DNA of 64,000 nt. Origin: Paenibacillus guangzhouensis. Lineage in GTDB: Bacteria > Bacillota > Bacilli > Paenibacillales > Paenibacillaceae. The position numbers and the translations under genes were made by a program. The notes below the pieces were generated by a model. The model ran no database searches. It had not been told where the DNA came from and saw only the letters and a program-made list of their open reading frames with translations. This document shows, in pieces, positions 17,970 to 26,478 of this stretch; positions within the stretch are counted from its first letter, which is position 1, and every line of letters starts with the position of its first letter. The stretch is taken from assembly GCF_009363075.1 (NCBI RefSeq), contig NZ_CP045293.1:1116001-1180000 (forward strand). Reading direction: 5' to 3'.

Positions 17970-18755
17970 ATGTTAGATAATAAAATCTCTCATCTATCGA
18001 ACTATGATCTCTGGGAAAGCTGGAGAGAGGGCGGTCAGATTGAAGCGAAGAAACAATTGATCGAGCAATACTTATCAATCGTGGATTATGTATCAAATCG
18101 GCTGGCCATTGGATTGCCGAAGAACGTAAGCAAAGACGATTTAGCGAGTAACGGCGTCGTAGGCTTGATCGATGCTATTGAGAAGTTCGATTACAAACGT
18201 GGATTACAGTTCGAGACCTACGCATCATGGCGCGTTCGCGGGGCGATACTCGACGGACTGCGTCAAGGGGACTGGGTGCCACGTTCTGTACGAGAGAAGT
18301 CGAAGAAAATTGAAGAGGCCTATCAACATCTAGAACAGCGTTATTTGCGTTCTGTGACCGACGCTGAGATGAGCGAGTACCTGGATGTATCGGAGAAAGA
18401 TTTCCAACAGATGCTGCAGGATGTCGCGGTTACGAGTGTCTGCTCGCTGGAGGATCCGATCCGAGACGAAGAGTCCGAGACACGACTTTCTCTGCTAATT
18501 GATGAGAAAGCGAAAAATCCGGATTATAAGGTAAATGAGTTCTTCTTGAAAGAATCCTTAGTTAAAGGAATTGAGAAGTTAACGGAGAAAGAACGGACAG
18601 TTGTCTCGCTATTCTATTACGAGGATCTATCTCTTAGTGAAATTGCGGAAGTGATGTCGCTCTCTCCTTCGCGTATCTCTCAATTGCATTCCAAGGCAAT
18701 CTTGAGATTGCGTGGTTCACTGGATAAGTACAAAAATCAACTTCTATATAACTAG
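17970..18755 (+). CDS. sigD: flagellar RNA polymerase sigma factor SigD
   Basis: A sigma-70 family member of the FliA/SigD/WhiG group that transcribes late flagellar, motility and autolysin genes. Regions 2 ('DDLASNGVVGLIDAIEKFD', 'FETYASWRVRGAILD'), 3 and 4 ('LTEKERTVVSLFYYEDLSLS') are all present. 261 residues is close to B. subtilis SigD (254). An AAGGAGG site lies 12 nt upstream of the ATG. Placement near the distal end of the operon means its level depends on full transcript elongation, as established in B. subtilis. Confidence 0.95.
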   Translation: MLDNKISHLSNYDLWESWREGGQIEAKKQLIEQYLSIVDYVSNRLAIGLPKNVSKDDLASNGVVGLIDAIEKFDYKRGLQFETYASWRVRGAILDGLRQGDWVPRSVREKSKKIEEAYQHLEQRYLRSVTDAEMSEYLDVSEKDFQQMLQDVAVTSVCSLEDPIRDEESETRLSLLIDEKAKNPDYKVNEFFLKESLVKGIEKLTEKERTVVSLFYYEDLSLSEIAEVMSLSPSRISQLHSKAILRLRGSLDKYKNQLLYN

Positions 18756-18777
18756 GTGTTGGATAGAGGAGGGTGTA

Positions 18778-20190
18778 ATGTTTATGGCAAAGGAAGTCCG
18801 GTTGAACGAATTCGTGGACATTTCTTTATCAGAGAACAAATTCGAGGCCTATTTACAGATCAATGAACATTTCGACAATAGCACATTTACATCAGATCAA
18901 CTTGAGGCATTTCTGAGAGAGAACCGTATACAACATGGCATTCAAAAGAATATTTTGCAGCAAATCGTTCAGACACCTAGAGCATTCCAGAACAACTTTA
19001 CCGTAATTGCTATGGGAACATTGCCCATAACTGGGACAGACGGATACATTAATTACTCAACTAGACTTATCAATCAAGAGAAGAAACCGATGGAACTTGA
19101 AGATGGCTCAGTTGACTACCGGGAAGTTATTCAACTGAATAATGTTCAGAAAGGCCAGCTGATCGCAGAACGTATATTGCCTACAGAGGGAACACCCGGC
19201 ATGACTGTAACAGGTGAGGAAATCGCACCGAAAAAGGGCAAGGAGGTTCGGTTCAAAATCGGGAAGAATGTCGTCGTCGACGCGGAGCAGAAAGCGATGT
19301 ATGCTGCGATCGATGGGCTGATTGCTAAGACCGATAAGGATAAAGTGAATGTGTTTCCAGTCTACGAAGTGAATGGGGATGTGGATTATAATATCGGTAA
19401 TATCGATTTCATCGGAACGGTCGTCATCCGAGGAAATGTGTTAAATGGATTTCGTGTCAGAGCGTCTGGAGATATCCGTGTTATTGGCGGCGTTGAAGGC
19501 GCAGAATTGGATGCAGACGGATCAATCGAAATCACGGGCGGAATTATTGCAGGCAATAAGGGCTCCGTACGTGCAAAAGTGAATGTGAAGAGCTCGTTCA
19601 TTCAAGACGGAAATGTGTTTGCCGGCAATGATGTCATCGTCTCGCAAAGCATTATGCATTCCTCGATACGTGCGGGTAAGAATGTGATCTGTGCAGGCAC
19701 GAAAGGTCTGATCGTTGGCGGCTTAATCCAAGCTGGGGAACGTGTGGCAGCACGGACCATCGGGAATACCATGTCTACAGCTACGGTGATCGAGGTAGGT
19801 GTATTGCCGGAATTACGCAATGAACTACTAGAATTACGCACCCATTTGCGCGGATTGATTGAGAATCTAGATAAAACAGAAAAAGCGCTGACATTATTGG
19901 ATCAGCTAGCTTCTTCAGGTCAATTGACGCCAGATCGACTTGCGATGCGTGTCAAATTAACATCGACGAAGAAACAGAATAAGCAAGAACAATACGAGAT
20001 CCGCGATCGTATTCTCGAAATTGAGAAGACGCTAGAGGATACGAATGCAGCGCGTGTCGATGTCATGAAGACGATCTATGGTGGTGCCAAAATCGTGATC
20101 GGGCGTTACACAAGGTTTATGAAAGAACCTGTAGAACGGATTAGCTTCCGACTTGCTGACGGCGATGTGTCAATGAGTCCTTACATTTAA
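18778..20190 (+). CDS. fapA: FapA/DUF342 family protein
   Basis: A flagellar assembly protein A-like (DUF342) protein of about 470 residues. The N-terminal half contains a regulatory region, the centre shows the right-handed beta-helix pattern of the family ('GNVLNGFRVRASGDIRVIGG' and similar turns), and the C-terminal about 130 residues form a long coiled coil ('LRTHLRGLIENLDKTEKALT'). FapA was described in Vibrio as linking glucose signalling to polar flagella; the function here is unproven. The open frame begins at 18712 inside sigD, but GAGGAGGG at 18766-18773 places the start at ATG 18778 (or 18784). Confidence 0.8.
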   Translation: MFMAKEVRLNEFVDISLSENKFEAYLQINEHFDNSTFTSDQLEAFLRENRIQHGIQKNILQQIVQTPRAFQNNFTVIAMGTLPITGTDGYINYSTRLINQEKKPMELEDGSVDYREVIQLNNVQKGQLIAERILPTEGTPGMTVTGEEIAPKKGKEVRFKIGKNVVVDAEQKAMYAAIDGLIAKTDKDKVNVFPVYEVNGDVDYNIGNIDFIGTVVIRGNVLNGFRVRASGDIRVIGGVEGAELDADGSIEITGGIIAGNKGSVRAKVNVKSSFIQDGNVFAGNDVIVSQSIMHSSIRAGKNVICAGTKGLIVGGLIQAGERVAARTIGNTMSTATVIEVGVLPELRNELLELRTHLRGLIENLDKTEKALTLLDQLASSGQLTPDRLAMRVKLTSTKKQNKQEQYEIRDRILEIEKTLEDTNAARVDVMKTIYGGAKIVIGRYTRFMKEPVERISFRLADGDVSMSPYI

Positions 20191-20235
20191 TAAAGTGAGG
20201 CTGAAGTTGTCTACTATGAATCCGGAGGGACTGCT

Positions 20236-20553
20236 ATGGTTAGACCTATTGAAATGCAAATGTCAATTCCAAGATCGCAGGATGCATCTTCAGTCCATCA
20301 TCAGACGCTGCATAAACCTTTTGTTGATCAGACGATGCTTGCAGAACAAGCAACCCGAAAGACAGAGCAGTTGCGATCTAAGAATACCCAGGTCGATGAG
20401 ACTGTTCAATTGCCTATCCATGATGAGGAAAAGCGACACCAGCAGTCATCAGACCGTAAGCATAAGCGTAAGCCGGCAGAAGGGAGCTCAGAGCAAGACA
20501 CTGAGGTCCCTATTCATCCATATAAAGGACATCGCATCGATTTAACTCTATAA
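20236..20553 (+). CDS. uncharacterised 105-residue protein after fapA
   Basis: A small, highly polar protein without membrane segments. It starts 'MVRPIEMQMSIPRSQD', has a Gln/Lys/Arg-rich middle and ends 'PYKGHRIDLTL'. A GGAGGG ribosome binding site precedes the ATG. An alternative frame (20195-20545) overlaps it but lacks a binding site and has an odd, Arg/Leu/Cys-rich composition. No known domain is recognised; the sequence appears largely disordered. Its position in the flagellar operon suggests a motility-related role (inference). Confidence 0.7.
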   Translation: MVRPIEMQMSIPRSQDASSVHHQTLHKPFVDQTMLAEQATRKTEQLRSKNTQVDETVQLPIHDEEKRHQQSSDRKHKRKPAEGSSEQDTEVPIHPYKGHRIDLTL

Positions 20554-20577
20554 TTTGATGAAATAAAGGTGATTGGA

Positions 20578-21153
20578 TTGAATCTTGACCCCTTGTGGTA
20601 CGTTGTCATCATTGGTGCTGCGGCTATTTTATATGCAGTTATGATCCCAAGACAGCGCAAACAGCAGACTGGTAATCAAAGTGAAATCGTACGAGAAGTA
20701 GAAGAGACTCTGGAGCATTTCATGGACGAAATTGACCAGGACAATAAAGAACTCGTTCAATTGGTCACGCAGATGAAACAAGACTTCGTTACGCAACAGA
20801 ATATTCTTGGACATCGCGTTGAACAGCTTGAGCATCGGTGTCAACAGCTTGAACTTCAGCTAGGGCAGCAAGCACAGCAATGGATCGCGCAGCAGCAGAC
20901 CTCTATTGCTGAAGAGCCGATACACTCTGTTGAACCTTCGCTGACAATTTCCGTTCCTGTTGTGGAGCAGCAGCAAATTACCGAACCAGAGCCATCGAAG
21001 GAAGATGCGTCTATTAAGGGGCGTTATGCTGAAGTATTTGCACTTTATGAGGATGGAAAATCGATTGATATGATCTCGAAGAAAACAGGAATTCCTAGCG
21101 GTGAAATCCAACTTATCCTTCAGCTGTCCAAGCAGGAGGCGAGCCGTGATTAA
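20578..21153 (+). CDS. SwrB-like/DUF6115-type membrane coiled-coil protein
   Basis: One N-terminal membrane helix (about residues 5-20), a long Gln/Glu-rich coiled coil (about 40-110), a linker, and a C-terminal helix-turn-helix-like end 'GRYAEVFALYEDGKSIDMIS' followed by 'GIPSGEIQLILQLSKQ'. This layout and its place just upstream of rpsB match B. subtilis SwrB, which promotes assembly of the FliP-dependent export apparatus. Direct sequence similarity was not tested. The TTG at 20578 is preferred to GTG 20569, which lies within the AAAGGTGA binding site. The 3' end overlaps the next gene by 8 bases. Confidence 0.7.
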   Translation: MNLDPLWYVVIIGAAAILYAVMIPRQRKQQTGNQSEIVREVEETLEHFMDEIDQDNKELVQLVTQMKQDFVTQQNILGHRVEQLEHRCQQLELQLGQQAQQWIAQQQTSIAEEPIHSVEPSLTISVPVVEQQQITEPEPSKEDASIKGRYAEVFALYEDGKSIDMISKKTGIPSGEIQLILQLSKQEASRD

Positions 21154-21706
21154 TAAACGTCATTTTTTTCTGGGGCTAGGTAGCGGTCTGATCCTGGGGA
21201 GTGTCCTTCTTCAGCTAATGCTCGCTGCTAACCCAGTACAGCCAAAGAATAACCAGACGGAACTGAGCGCTTTTACCGTTGAACAGCTTGAAGCCGAAGC
21301 GATGAAATTGGATATGCACCTCGTGCCCGCCGATGCTAAGGCATATACATCAGAACAACTGAAAGAACTACTCAAGACGAAGGAAGCCGAGTGGCGGGCC
21401 TCACAGGCCCAAACTCAGCAAGTGACAGTACAACCAAAGGATAATAGCACGACCGCTTCCACCCCTCCTGCGCAAGAGAAAACGAATGTTGAAGCGCCTA
21501 AAGTAACTTTAAAGATTGTAGCGGGGATGTCCCTTGTCAAAGTGAGCGACAAGCTTGAGGATCTAGGGATCGTTGATTCTTCCGCGAAATTTGTTGCATA
21601 TGGTAAGAAGCATGGTATTAACAGCAAAATTCGCACAGGAACGTACGAACTGTCAGCAGATCAGACGTTTGCAGAGATCGCGAAGATCATTACGACCAGA
21701 CCTTAG
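21146..21706 (+). CDS. membrane-anchored protein with MltG-type LysM-like domain only
   Basis: 186 residues: an N-terminal membrane anchor (about 5-27), a Thr/Gln/Pro-rich spacer and a C-terminal domain 'IVAGMSLVKVSDKLEDLGIV' to 'RTGTYELSADQTFAEIAKII'. That domain resembles the LysM-like subdomain of the endolytic transglycosylase MltG (YceG). The catalytic MltG domain is absent, so an enzymatic role is unlikely. It probably binds peptidoglycan or a protein partner outside the membrane (inference). GTG 21146 is chosen because of AGGAGG at 21134-21139; a longer frame starts at 21101 inside the previous gene. It is the last gene of the flagellar operon. Confidence 0.7.
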   Translation: MINKRHFFLGLGSGLILGSVLLQLMLAANPVQPKNNQTELSAFTVEQLEAEAMKLDMHLVPADAKAYTSEQLKELLKTKEAEWRASQAQTQQVTVQPKDNSTTASTPPAQEKTNVEAPKVTLKIVAGMSLVKVSDKLEDLGIVDSSAKFVAYGKKHGINSKIRTGTYELSADQTFAEIAKIITTRP

Positions 21707-21708
21707 TC

Positions 21709-21725
21709 GAAAAAACAAGTTTTTC
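21709..21725 (+). terminator. weak A/T hairpin at the end of the flagellar operon
   Basis: GAAAAA at 21709-21714 can pair with TTTTTC at 21720-21725. The stem is almost all A-T and the T run is inside it. It is the only terminator-like element between the last flagellar gene and the rpsB promoter, so part of the flagellar transcript may read into rpsB. Confidence 0.25.
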
Positions 21726-21737
21726 CGTGCATCATGC

Positions 21738-21766
21738 TTGCAACGCATTTTGACTTATGATATAGT
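21738..21766 (+). promoter_or_regulatory. sigma-A promoter of rpsB-tsf
   Basis: TTGCAA (21738-21743), 17-nt spacer, TATAGT (21761-21766). Transcription should start near 21773, giving an rpsB leader of about 115 nt. A nearby TTGACT (21749) is too close to the -10 to serve as its partner. Confidence 0.7.
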
Positions 21767-21799
21767 AAATGACGGTGTTAAAAACACACGCTATTTAAT

Positions 21800-21837
21800 T
21801 TCGATAAGGGTGCTTCTATCGTAGAAGTCTTGTCGAA
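21800..21837 (+). promoter_or_regulatory. two-tier hairpin in the rpsB leader
   Basis: Outer stem TTCGATAAG (21800-21808) with CTTGTCGAA (21829-21837), one G-U pair; inner stem CTTCTA (21813-21818) with TAGAAG (21822-21827) around a TCG loop. The internal loop is asymmetric (4 nt against 1 nt). It sits about 50 nt upstream of the rpsB start. Ribosomal protein genes often carry autoregulatory leaders of this kind; S2 binding is a guess. Confidence 0.6.
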
Positions 21838-21889
21838 AGATGAGATTAGCGGCGGACAAAATAAAAACCATATTAGGAGGTGTGTGAAG

Positions 21890-22588
21890 ATGGCAGTAAT
21901 CTCCATGAAACAGCTTTTGGAAGCTGGTGTTCACTTCGGTCACCAAACTCGTCGTTGGAACCCGAAAATGGATCGTTATATCTTCACTGAAAGAAACGGT
22001 ATCTACATTATCGACTTGCAAAAAACAGTTAAAAAGGTTGAGGAAGCTTACAACTTCGTTAAATCTGTCGCTGAAGAAGGCGGCACAATCCTATTCGTAG
22101 GTACGAAGAAACAAGCTCAAGATTCCGTTAAAGAAGAAGCAGAGCGTTGTGGAAACTTCTTCATCAACCAACGTTGGTTGGGTGGAACGTTGACTAACTT
22201 CCAAACAATCCAAAAACGTATCGATCGTTTGAAAACTCTTGAGAAGTGGGAAGAGGACGGCACGTTCGAAGTTCTTCCGAAGAAGGAAGTTATCTTGCTT
22301 CGCAAAGAGAAAGATCGTCTTGAGAAATTCTTAGGCGGTATCAAGAACATGAAAGGTTTGCCAAGCGCATTGTTCGTTATCGATCCACGCAAAGAGCGTA
22401 TTGCAGTAGCAGAAGCTCGTAAATTGGGTATCCCAATCGTTGGTATCGTTGATACGAACTGTGATCCAGACGAGATCGACTACGTTATCCCAGGTAACGA
22501 TGACGCGATCCGTGCAGTTAAATTATTGACTGCGAAAATGGCTGATGCGATGATCGAAGCAAACCAAGGCGAAGACACAACAGCTTAA
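21890..22588 (+). CDS. rpsB: 30S ribosomal protein S2
   Basis: Ribosomal protein S2 of the small subunit. The start '[20 protein letters not shown]' and '[11 protein letters not shown]' are unmistakable, and '[20 protein letters not shown]' and '[19 protein letters not shown]' follow. 232 residues is the usual length. The frame runs open from 21830, but AGGAGGTG at 21875-21882 fixes the ATG at 21890. Codon use is strongly biased, as expected for high expression. It is followed by an attenuator-like terminator before tsf. Confidence 0.98.
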   Translation: MAVISMKQLLEAGVHFGHQTRRWNPKMDRYIFTERNGIYIIDLQKTVKKVEEAYNFVKSVAEEGGTILFVGTKKQAQDSVKEEAERCGNFFINQRWLGGTLTNFQTIQKRIDRLKTLEKWEEDGTFEVLPKKEVILLRKEKDRLEKFLGGIKNMKGLPSALFVIDPRKERIAVAEARKLGIPIVGIVDTNCDPDEIDYVIPGNDDAIRAVKLLTAKMADAMIEANQGEDTTA

Positions 22589-22606
22589 TTAAATGATAAT
22601 TAAATG

Positions 22607-22651
22607 AAAAGGGTGGTTGGTAGGTGTGAAACCTCTCGCCGCCCTTTTTTT
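22607..22651 (+). terminator. intrinsic terminator/attenuator between rpsB and tsf
   Basis: AAAAGGGTGG pairs with the CCGCCCTTTT side, with AGGT/ACCT pairing near the loop, followed by a run of seven Ts ending at 22651. Because no clear promoter is visible before tsf, this probably attenuates rather than fully ends transcription. Confidence 0.8.
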
Positions 22652-22666
22652 GAGAAAACAAACTGA

Positions 22667-22685
22667 TCGTCAGAGAAGATGACGA
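22667..22685 (+). promoter_or_regulatory. short hairpin before tsf
   Basis: TCGTCA (22667-22672) and TGACGA (22680-22685) form a perfect 6-bp stem with a 7-nt loop, 10 nt before the TGGAGG binding site of tsf. It may shape translation initiation of EF-Ts; the significance is uncertain. Confidence 0.4.
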
Positions 22686-22709
22686 ATTTAACTTTGGAGG
22701 GAATATACA

Positions 22710-23360
22710 ATGGCAGTTACGGCTAGCATGGTAAAAGAACTTCGTGAAAAAACAGGCGCAGGTATGCTTGATTGCAAAAAAGCGCTTGATGAGTCTAACG
22801 GAGATGTAACAAAAGCAATCGAAATTTTGCGTGAAAAAGGTTTGGCGGCTGCAGCGAACAAATCCGGACGTATTGCAACGGAAGGCGTATGTGAAGCTTA
22901 CATCCATGCAGGCGGACGTATCGGCGTTCTTGTAGAAATCAACTGCGAAACAGACTTCGTTGGTAAAACAGACCAATTCAAAGAGCTTGCTCGTGACATC
23001 GCTATGCACATCGCGGCTATGAGCCCTCGTTATGTTCGTCGTGAAGAAGTTCCAATGGAAGATCTTGAGAAAGAAAAAGAAATCCTTCGTGCACAAGCAC
23101 TTAACGAAGGTAAACCAGAAAAAATCGTTGATAAAATGGTTGAAGGCCGTATCAACAAATACTTTGAAGAGTTCTGCTTGATGGAACAATCCTTCGTTAA
23201 AGATCCAGACAAAACAATCGAAACATTGCTTAAAGAAAAAATCAGCACAATCGGTGAGAACATCTCCGTTCGTCGTTTCGTTCGTTACGAGCTTGGAGAA
23301 GGCATGGAGAAAAAAGTGGATAACTTCGTAGAAGAAGTTATGGCGCAAGCAAAAATGTAA
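22710..23360 (+). CDS. tsf: translation elongation factor EF-Ts
   Basis: The guanine nucleotide exchange factor for EF-Tu. The N-terminal UBA-like region '[20 protein letters not shown]' is followed by the core with '[12 protein letters not shown]'. At 216 residues it is clearly shorter than the 293 of B. subtilis and lacks most of the second core subdomain; short forms of this size are known in Paenibacillus-type genomes. A TGGAGG site precedes the ATG. Confidence 0.97.
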   Translation: MAVTASMVKELREKTGAGMLDCKKALDESNGDVTKAIEILREKGLAAAANKSGRIATEGVCEAYIHAGGRIGVLVEINCETDFVGKTDQFKELARDIAMHIAAMSPRYVRREEVPMEDLEKEKEILRAQALNEGKPEKIVDKMVEGRINKYFEEFCLMEQSFVKDPDKTIETLLKEKISTIGENISVRRFVRYELGEGMEKKVDNFVEEVMAQAKM

Positions 23361-23393
23361 GCTAACGCTTACTAACGACACAATTGCATCATG

Positions 23394-23435
23394 AGTTAAA
23401 AGGTCGGAACACGCTGTGTTCCTTCTTTTTTAACT
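23394..23435 (+). terminator. intrinsic terminator after tsf
   Basis: GGAACAC/GTGTTCC (7 bp, GCT loop) in the centre, flanked by AGTTAAAA on the left and TTTTTTAACT on the right, so the outer arms can also pair. The T run follows the stem. It separates tsf from pyrH. Confidence 0.85.
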
Positions 23436-23468
23436 ACATACAAGCAGCATCTGTTTTGAAGGCAATAG

Positions 23469-24232
<764 letters not shown>

Positions 24233-24233
<1 letters not shown>

Positions 24234-24787
24234 TGCCACAATCAATCAAAAAGAATGCAGAAGAACGTATGGGGAAAGCAATTGAATCCTTGAAACGCGA
24301 TCTTGCAACGTTGCGTGCAGGTCGTGCATCATCATCGATGCTGGATCGGATCCAAGTTGAATATTATGGCGCTCCAACCCCAGTGAATCAACTCGCGAAT
24401 GTGAATACACCAGATTCTCGTACCCTTATGATTCAGCCATGGGATAAAACATCATTAGGCGCAATTGAGAAAGCAATCTTGAAGTCCGATTTGGGATTGA
24501 CACCAGCGAATGATGGAACTCAAATTCGTCTATCGATTCCTATGTTGACAGAAGAGCGTCGTGTGGAACTCGTGAAATCGACGAAGAAATTCGGAGAGGA
24601 CGCGAAAGTAGCCATTCGTAACATCCGTCGTGATGCGAATGATGACATTAAAAAACTCGAGAAATCAGACATTTCGGAAGATGAATCTCGTCGTCACCAA
24701 GAAGATGTTCAGAAAACAACGGACAAATATATTGGTGAAGTTGATAAAGTCACTGCATCCAAAGAGAAAGAAATCATGGAAGTATAA
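24233..24787 (+). CDS. frr: ribosome recycling factor
   Basis: RRF splits post-termination ribosomes with EF-G. 184 residues; '[20 protein letters not shown]' starts the long three-helix bundle, and '[20 protein letters not shown]' belongs to the second domain. Translational coupling with pyrH is likely through the TAATG junction. It is followed by a terminator hairpin. Confidence 0.97.
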
Positions 24788-24801
24788 TGTCATGCCTGCT
24801 G

Positions 24802-24834
24802 CCCCTCCGAACGGTGGGGTTTGTTGTCTTTTTT
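24802..24834 (+). terminator. intrinsic terminator/attenuator after frr
   Basis: CCCC-T-CCG (24802-24809) pairs with CGG-T-GGGG (24812-24819) around an AA centre, with one T-T mismatch. A T-rich tract ending TTTTTT at 24834 follows. No strong promoter is visible before uppS, so this may be an attenuator. Confidence 0.7.
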
Positions 24835-24877
24835 CTACATGTGAGTAGTTCTCATCATCTAGGTTGGAGGAAATGGA

Positions 24878-25648
24878 ATGATTAAGCGATTCCAGAAATG
24901 GTTGGATGACAGACCCAAAGGTCAAGCGTCATTCAATTTAACAAAGGATAATATTCCTGAGCACATCGCGATAATTATGGACGGGAACGGCCGCTGGGCT
25001 AAAAATCGTGGATTACCTCGCATTGCAGGGCATCATAATGGCATGAAAGCAGTGAAGAAAGTAACCATTGCTGCAGATGCGTTGGGTGTGAAATGCCTGA
25101 CCATGTATGCTTTTTCCACGGAAAATTGGAAACGTCCAAAAGAAGAAGTCGACTTTCTGATGAAGCTGCCGGAGGAGTTCCTGTCCATTGAACTCGCGGA
25201 GCTGATCGAGAAGAATGTTCAAGTTCGCATGATGGGCCACAAAGAAGATCTGCCGTCGCATACGCTCAAGGCGATTGAAGAAGCGGAACGTCAGACGAAG
25301 AACAATACGGGACTTATTCTTAATTTTGCATTGAATTATGGCGGTCGTAGGGAAATTGTAGAGAGTGTTCGTGAGATCGGGCAACGCGTGCTGAATGGTG
25401 AATTGCGCCCTGAAGATATTGCGGAGTCAGACATTGAGCAGCATTTGTTATCGAATCATTTACCGAATCCAGATCTTCTCATTCGGACCAGTGGAGAGCT
25501 CCGTTTGAGTAATTTTATGCTATGGCAGTTAGCTTATAGCGAATTTTGGTTCACTGATGTATATTGGCCTGCGTTCACAGAGGAACATTTGTATGAAGCA
25601 ATCGCCGAATACCAACGGAGAACACGCAGATATGGCGGTTTAGTATAA
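24878..25648 (+). CDS. uppS: undecaprenyl diphosphate synthase (isoprenyl transferase)
   Basis: Makes the C55 lipid carrier precursor for peptidoglycan by adding isopentenyl units in cis. 'IAIIMDGNGRWAKNRGLPR' contains the catalytic Asp, and 'YAFSTENWKRP' and 'RTSGELRLSNFMLWQ' complete the signature. 256 residues. A TTGGAGG site precedes the ATG. It heads the uppS-cdsA-dxr-rseP-proS-polC run. Confidence 0.97.
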   Translation: MIKRFQKWLDDRPKGQASFNLTKDNIPEHIAIIMDGNGRWAKNRGLPRIAGHHNGMKAVKKVTIAADALGVKCLTMYAFSTENWKRPKEEVDFLMKLPEEFLSIELAELIEKNVQVRMMGHKEDLPSHTLKAIEEAERQTKNNTGLILNFALNYGGRREIVESVREIGQRVLNGELRPEDIAESDIEQHLLSNHLPNPDLLIRTSGELRLSNFMLWQLAYSEFWFTDVYWPAFTEEHLYEAIAEYQRRTRRYGGLV

Positions 25649-25668
25649 CTTCGTAGGAGTGGATATCA

Positions 25669-26463
25669 TTGAAGCAACGCATCATTACCGGGATAATTGC
25701 AGGATCGGCATTCCTTGCCTGCACTGTGATCGGTGGACCTTGGTACCAAGGACTTCTAATCGTGTTATCCTTAATCGGCTATTATGAATTTGCCAGAATG
25801 AACCACTTTCAATGGTGGAACATCACCTCCCTGCTCGGTTTTGCAGGTGTCATTTATTTTGTATTCCCATGGGAAGGGTTTGACGTAAGTGTCGAACCGA
25901 TGTGGATGTGGCTTCTCATGTTTCTTTTCTTAACGATAACCGTATTATCTAAGAATCGCATTGATATTGATCGAATCGCAGTGATGTTCCTCGGCGCAGT
26001 CTATGTGGGTGTGGGCTTCCAGGCGATGATTACGACACGCTATACACCCGATGATCACGGATTGTTCTGGACATTCTTATTGTTTGGCTGCATATGGGCC
26101 TCTGATTCAGGCGCTTATTTTACAGGACGCGCATTTGGTAGAACAAAGTTATGGCCTTCGATTAGCCCGAATAAAACGATTGAAGGTGCATTTGGGGGAG
26201 TCGTCATCTCCGTCGTTATTGCACTGTTGTTTGCTTGGTACGCACCGGAATTGCTTCCGTTCGGCAAAGCGGTTGGCATCGGTATTGTTGCAGCAGTCGT
26301 TGGGCAATTAGGCGACTTGATCCAATCGGCATATAAACGCATTCGCGGCATTAAAGATAGCGGGAATTTCTTGCCGGGGCATGGCGGGGTACTCGATCGT
26401 TGTGACAGTTGGTTGATTGTGTTTCCGTTCGTGCAGCTGTTAATGCTGCTGCCGCATGCATAA
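25669..26463 (+). CDS. cdsA: phosphatidate cytidylyltransferase CdsA
   Basis: An integral membrane enzyme that makes CDP-diacylglycerol from phosphatidic acid and CTP. The protein is almost entirely hydrophobic (about eight helices). The CdsA signature S-x-x-K-R...K-D...P-G-H-G-G...D-R-x-D is intact near the C-terminus ('KDSGNFLPGHGGVLDRCDS'). The start is a TTG after TAGGAGTGG. 264 residues. Confidence 0.96.
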   Translation: MKQRIITGIIAGSAFLACTVIGGPWYQGLLIVLSLIGYYEFARMNHFQWWNITSLLGFAGVIYFVFPWEGFDVSVEPMWMWLLMFLFLTITVLSKNRIDIDRIAVMFLGAVYVGVGFQAMITTRYTPDDHGLFWTFLLFGCIWASDSGAYFTGRAFGRTKLWPSISPNKTIEGAFGGVVISVVIALLFAWYAPELLPFGKAVGIGIVAAVVGQLGDLIQSAYKRIRGIKDSGNFLPGHGGVLDRCDSWLIVFPFVQLLMLLPHA

Positions 26464-26478
26464 GGGAGAGAAACGATC

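Noticed and set aside
20195-20545. 116-residue + strand frame overlapping the orphan gene after fapA
   Set aside because: No ribosome binding site, odd Arg/Leu/Cys-rich composition, and it is out of frame with the better-supported 20236-20553 gene.
21749-21766. TTGACT as the -35 of the rpsB promoter
   Set aside because: Only 6 nt from the TATAGT; TTGCAA at 21738 has the right 17-nt spacing.
22518-23381. 287-residue open frame on the - strand over tsf
   Set aside because: Phe/Cys-rich shadow of the highly biased EF-Ts codons; no binding site and no recognisable domain.
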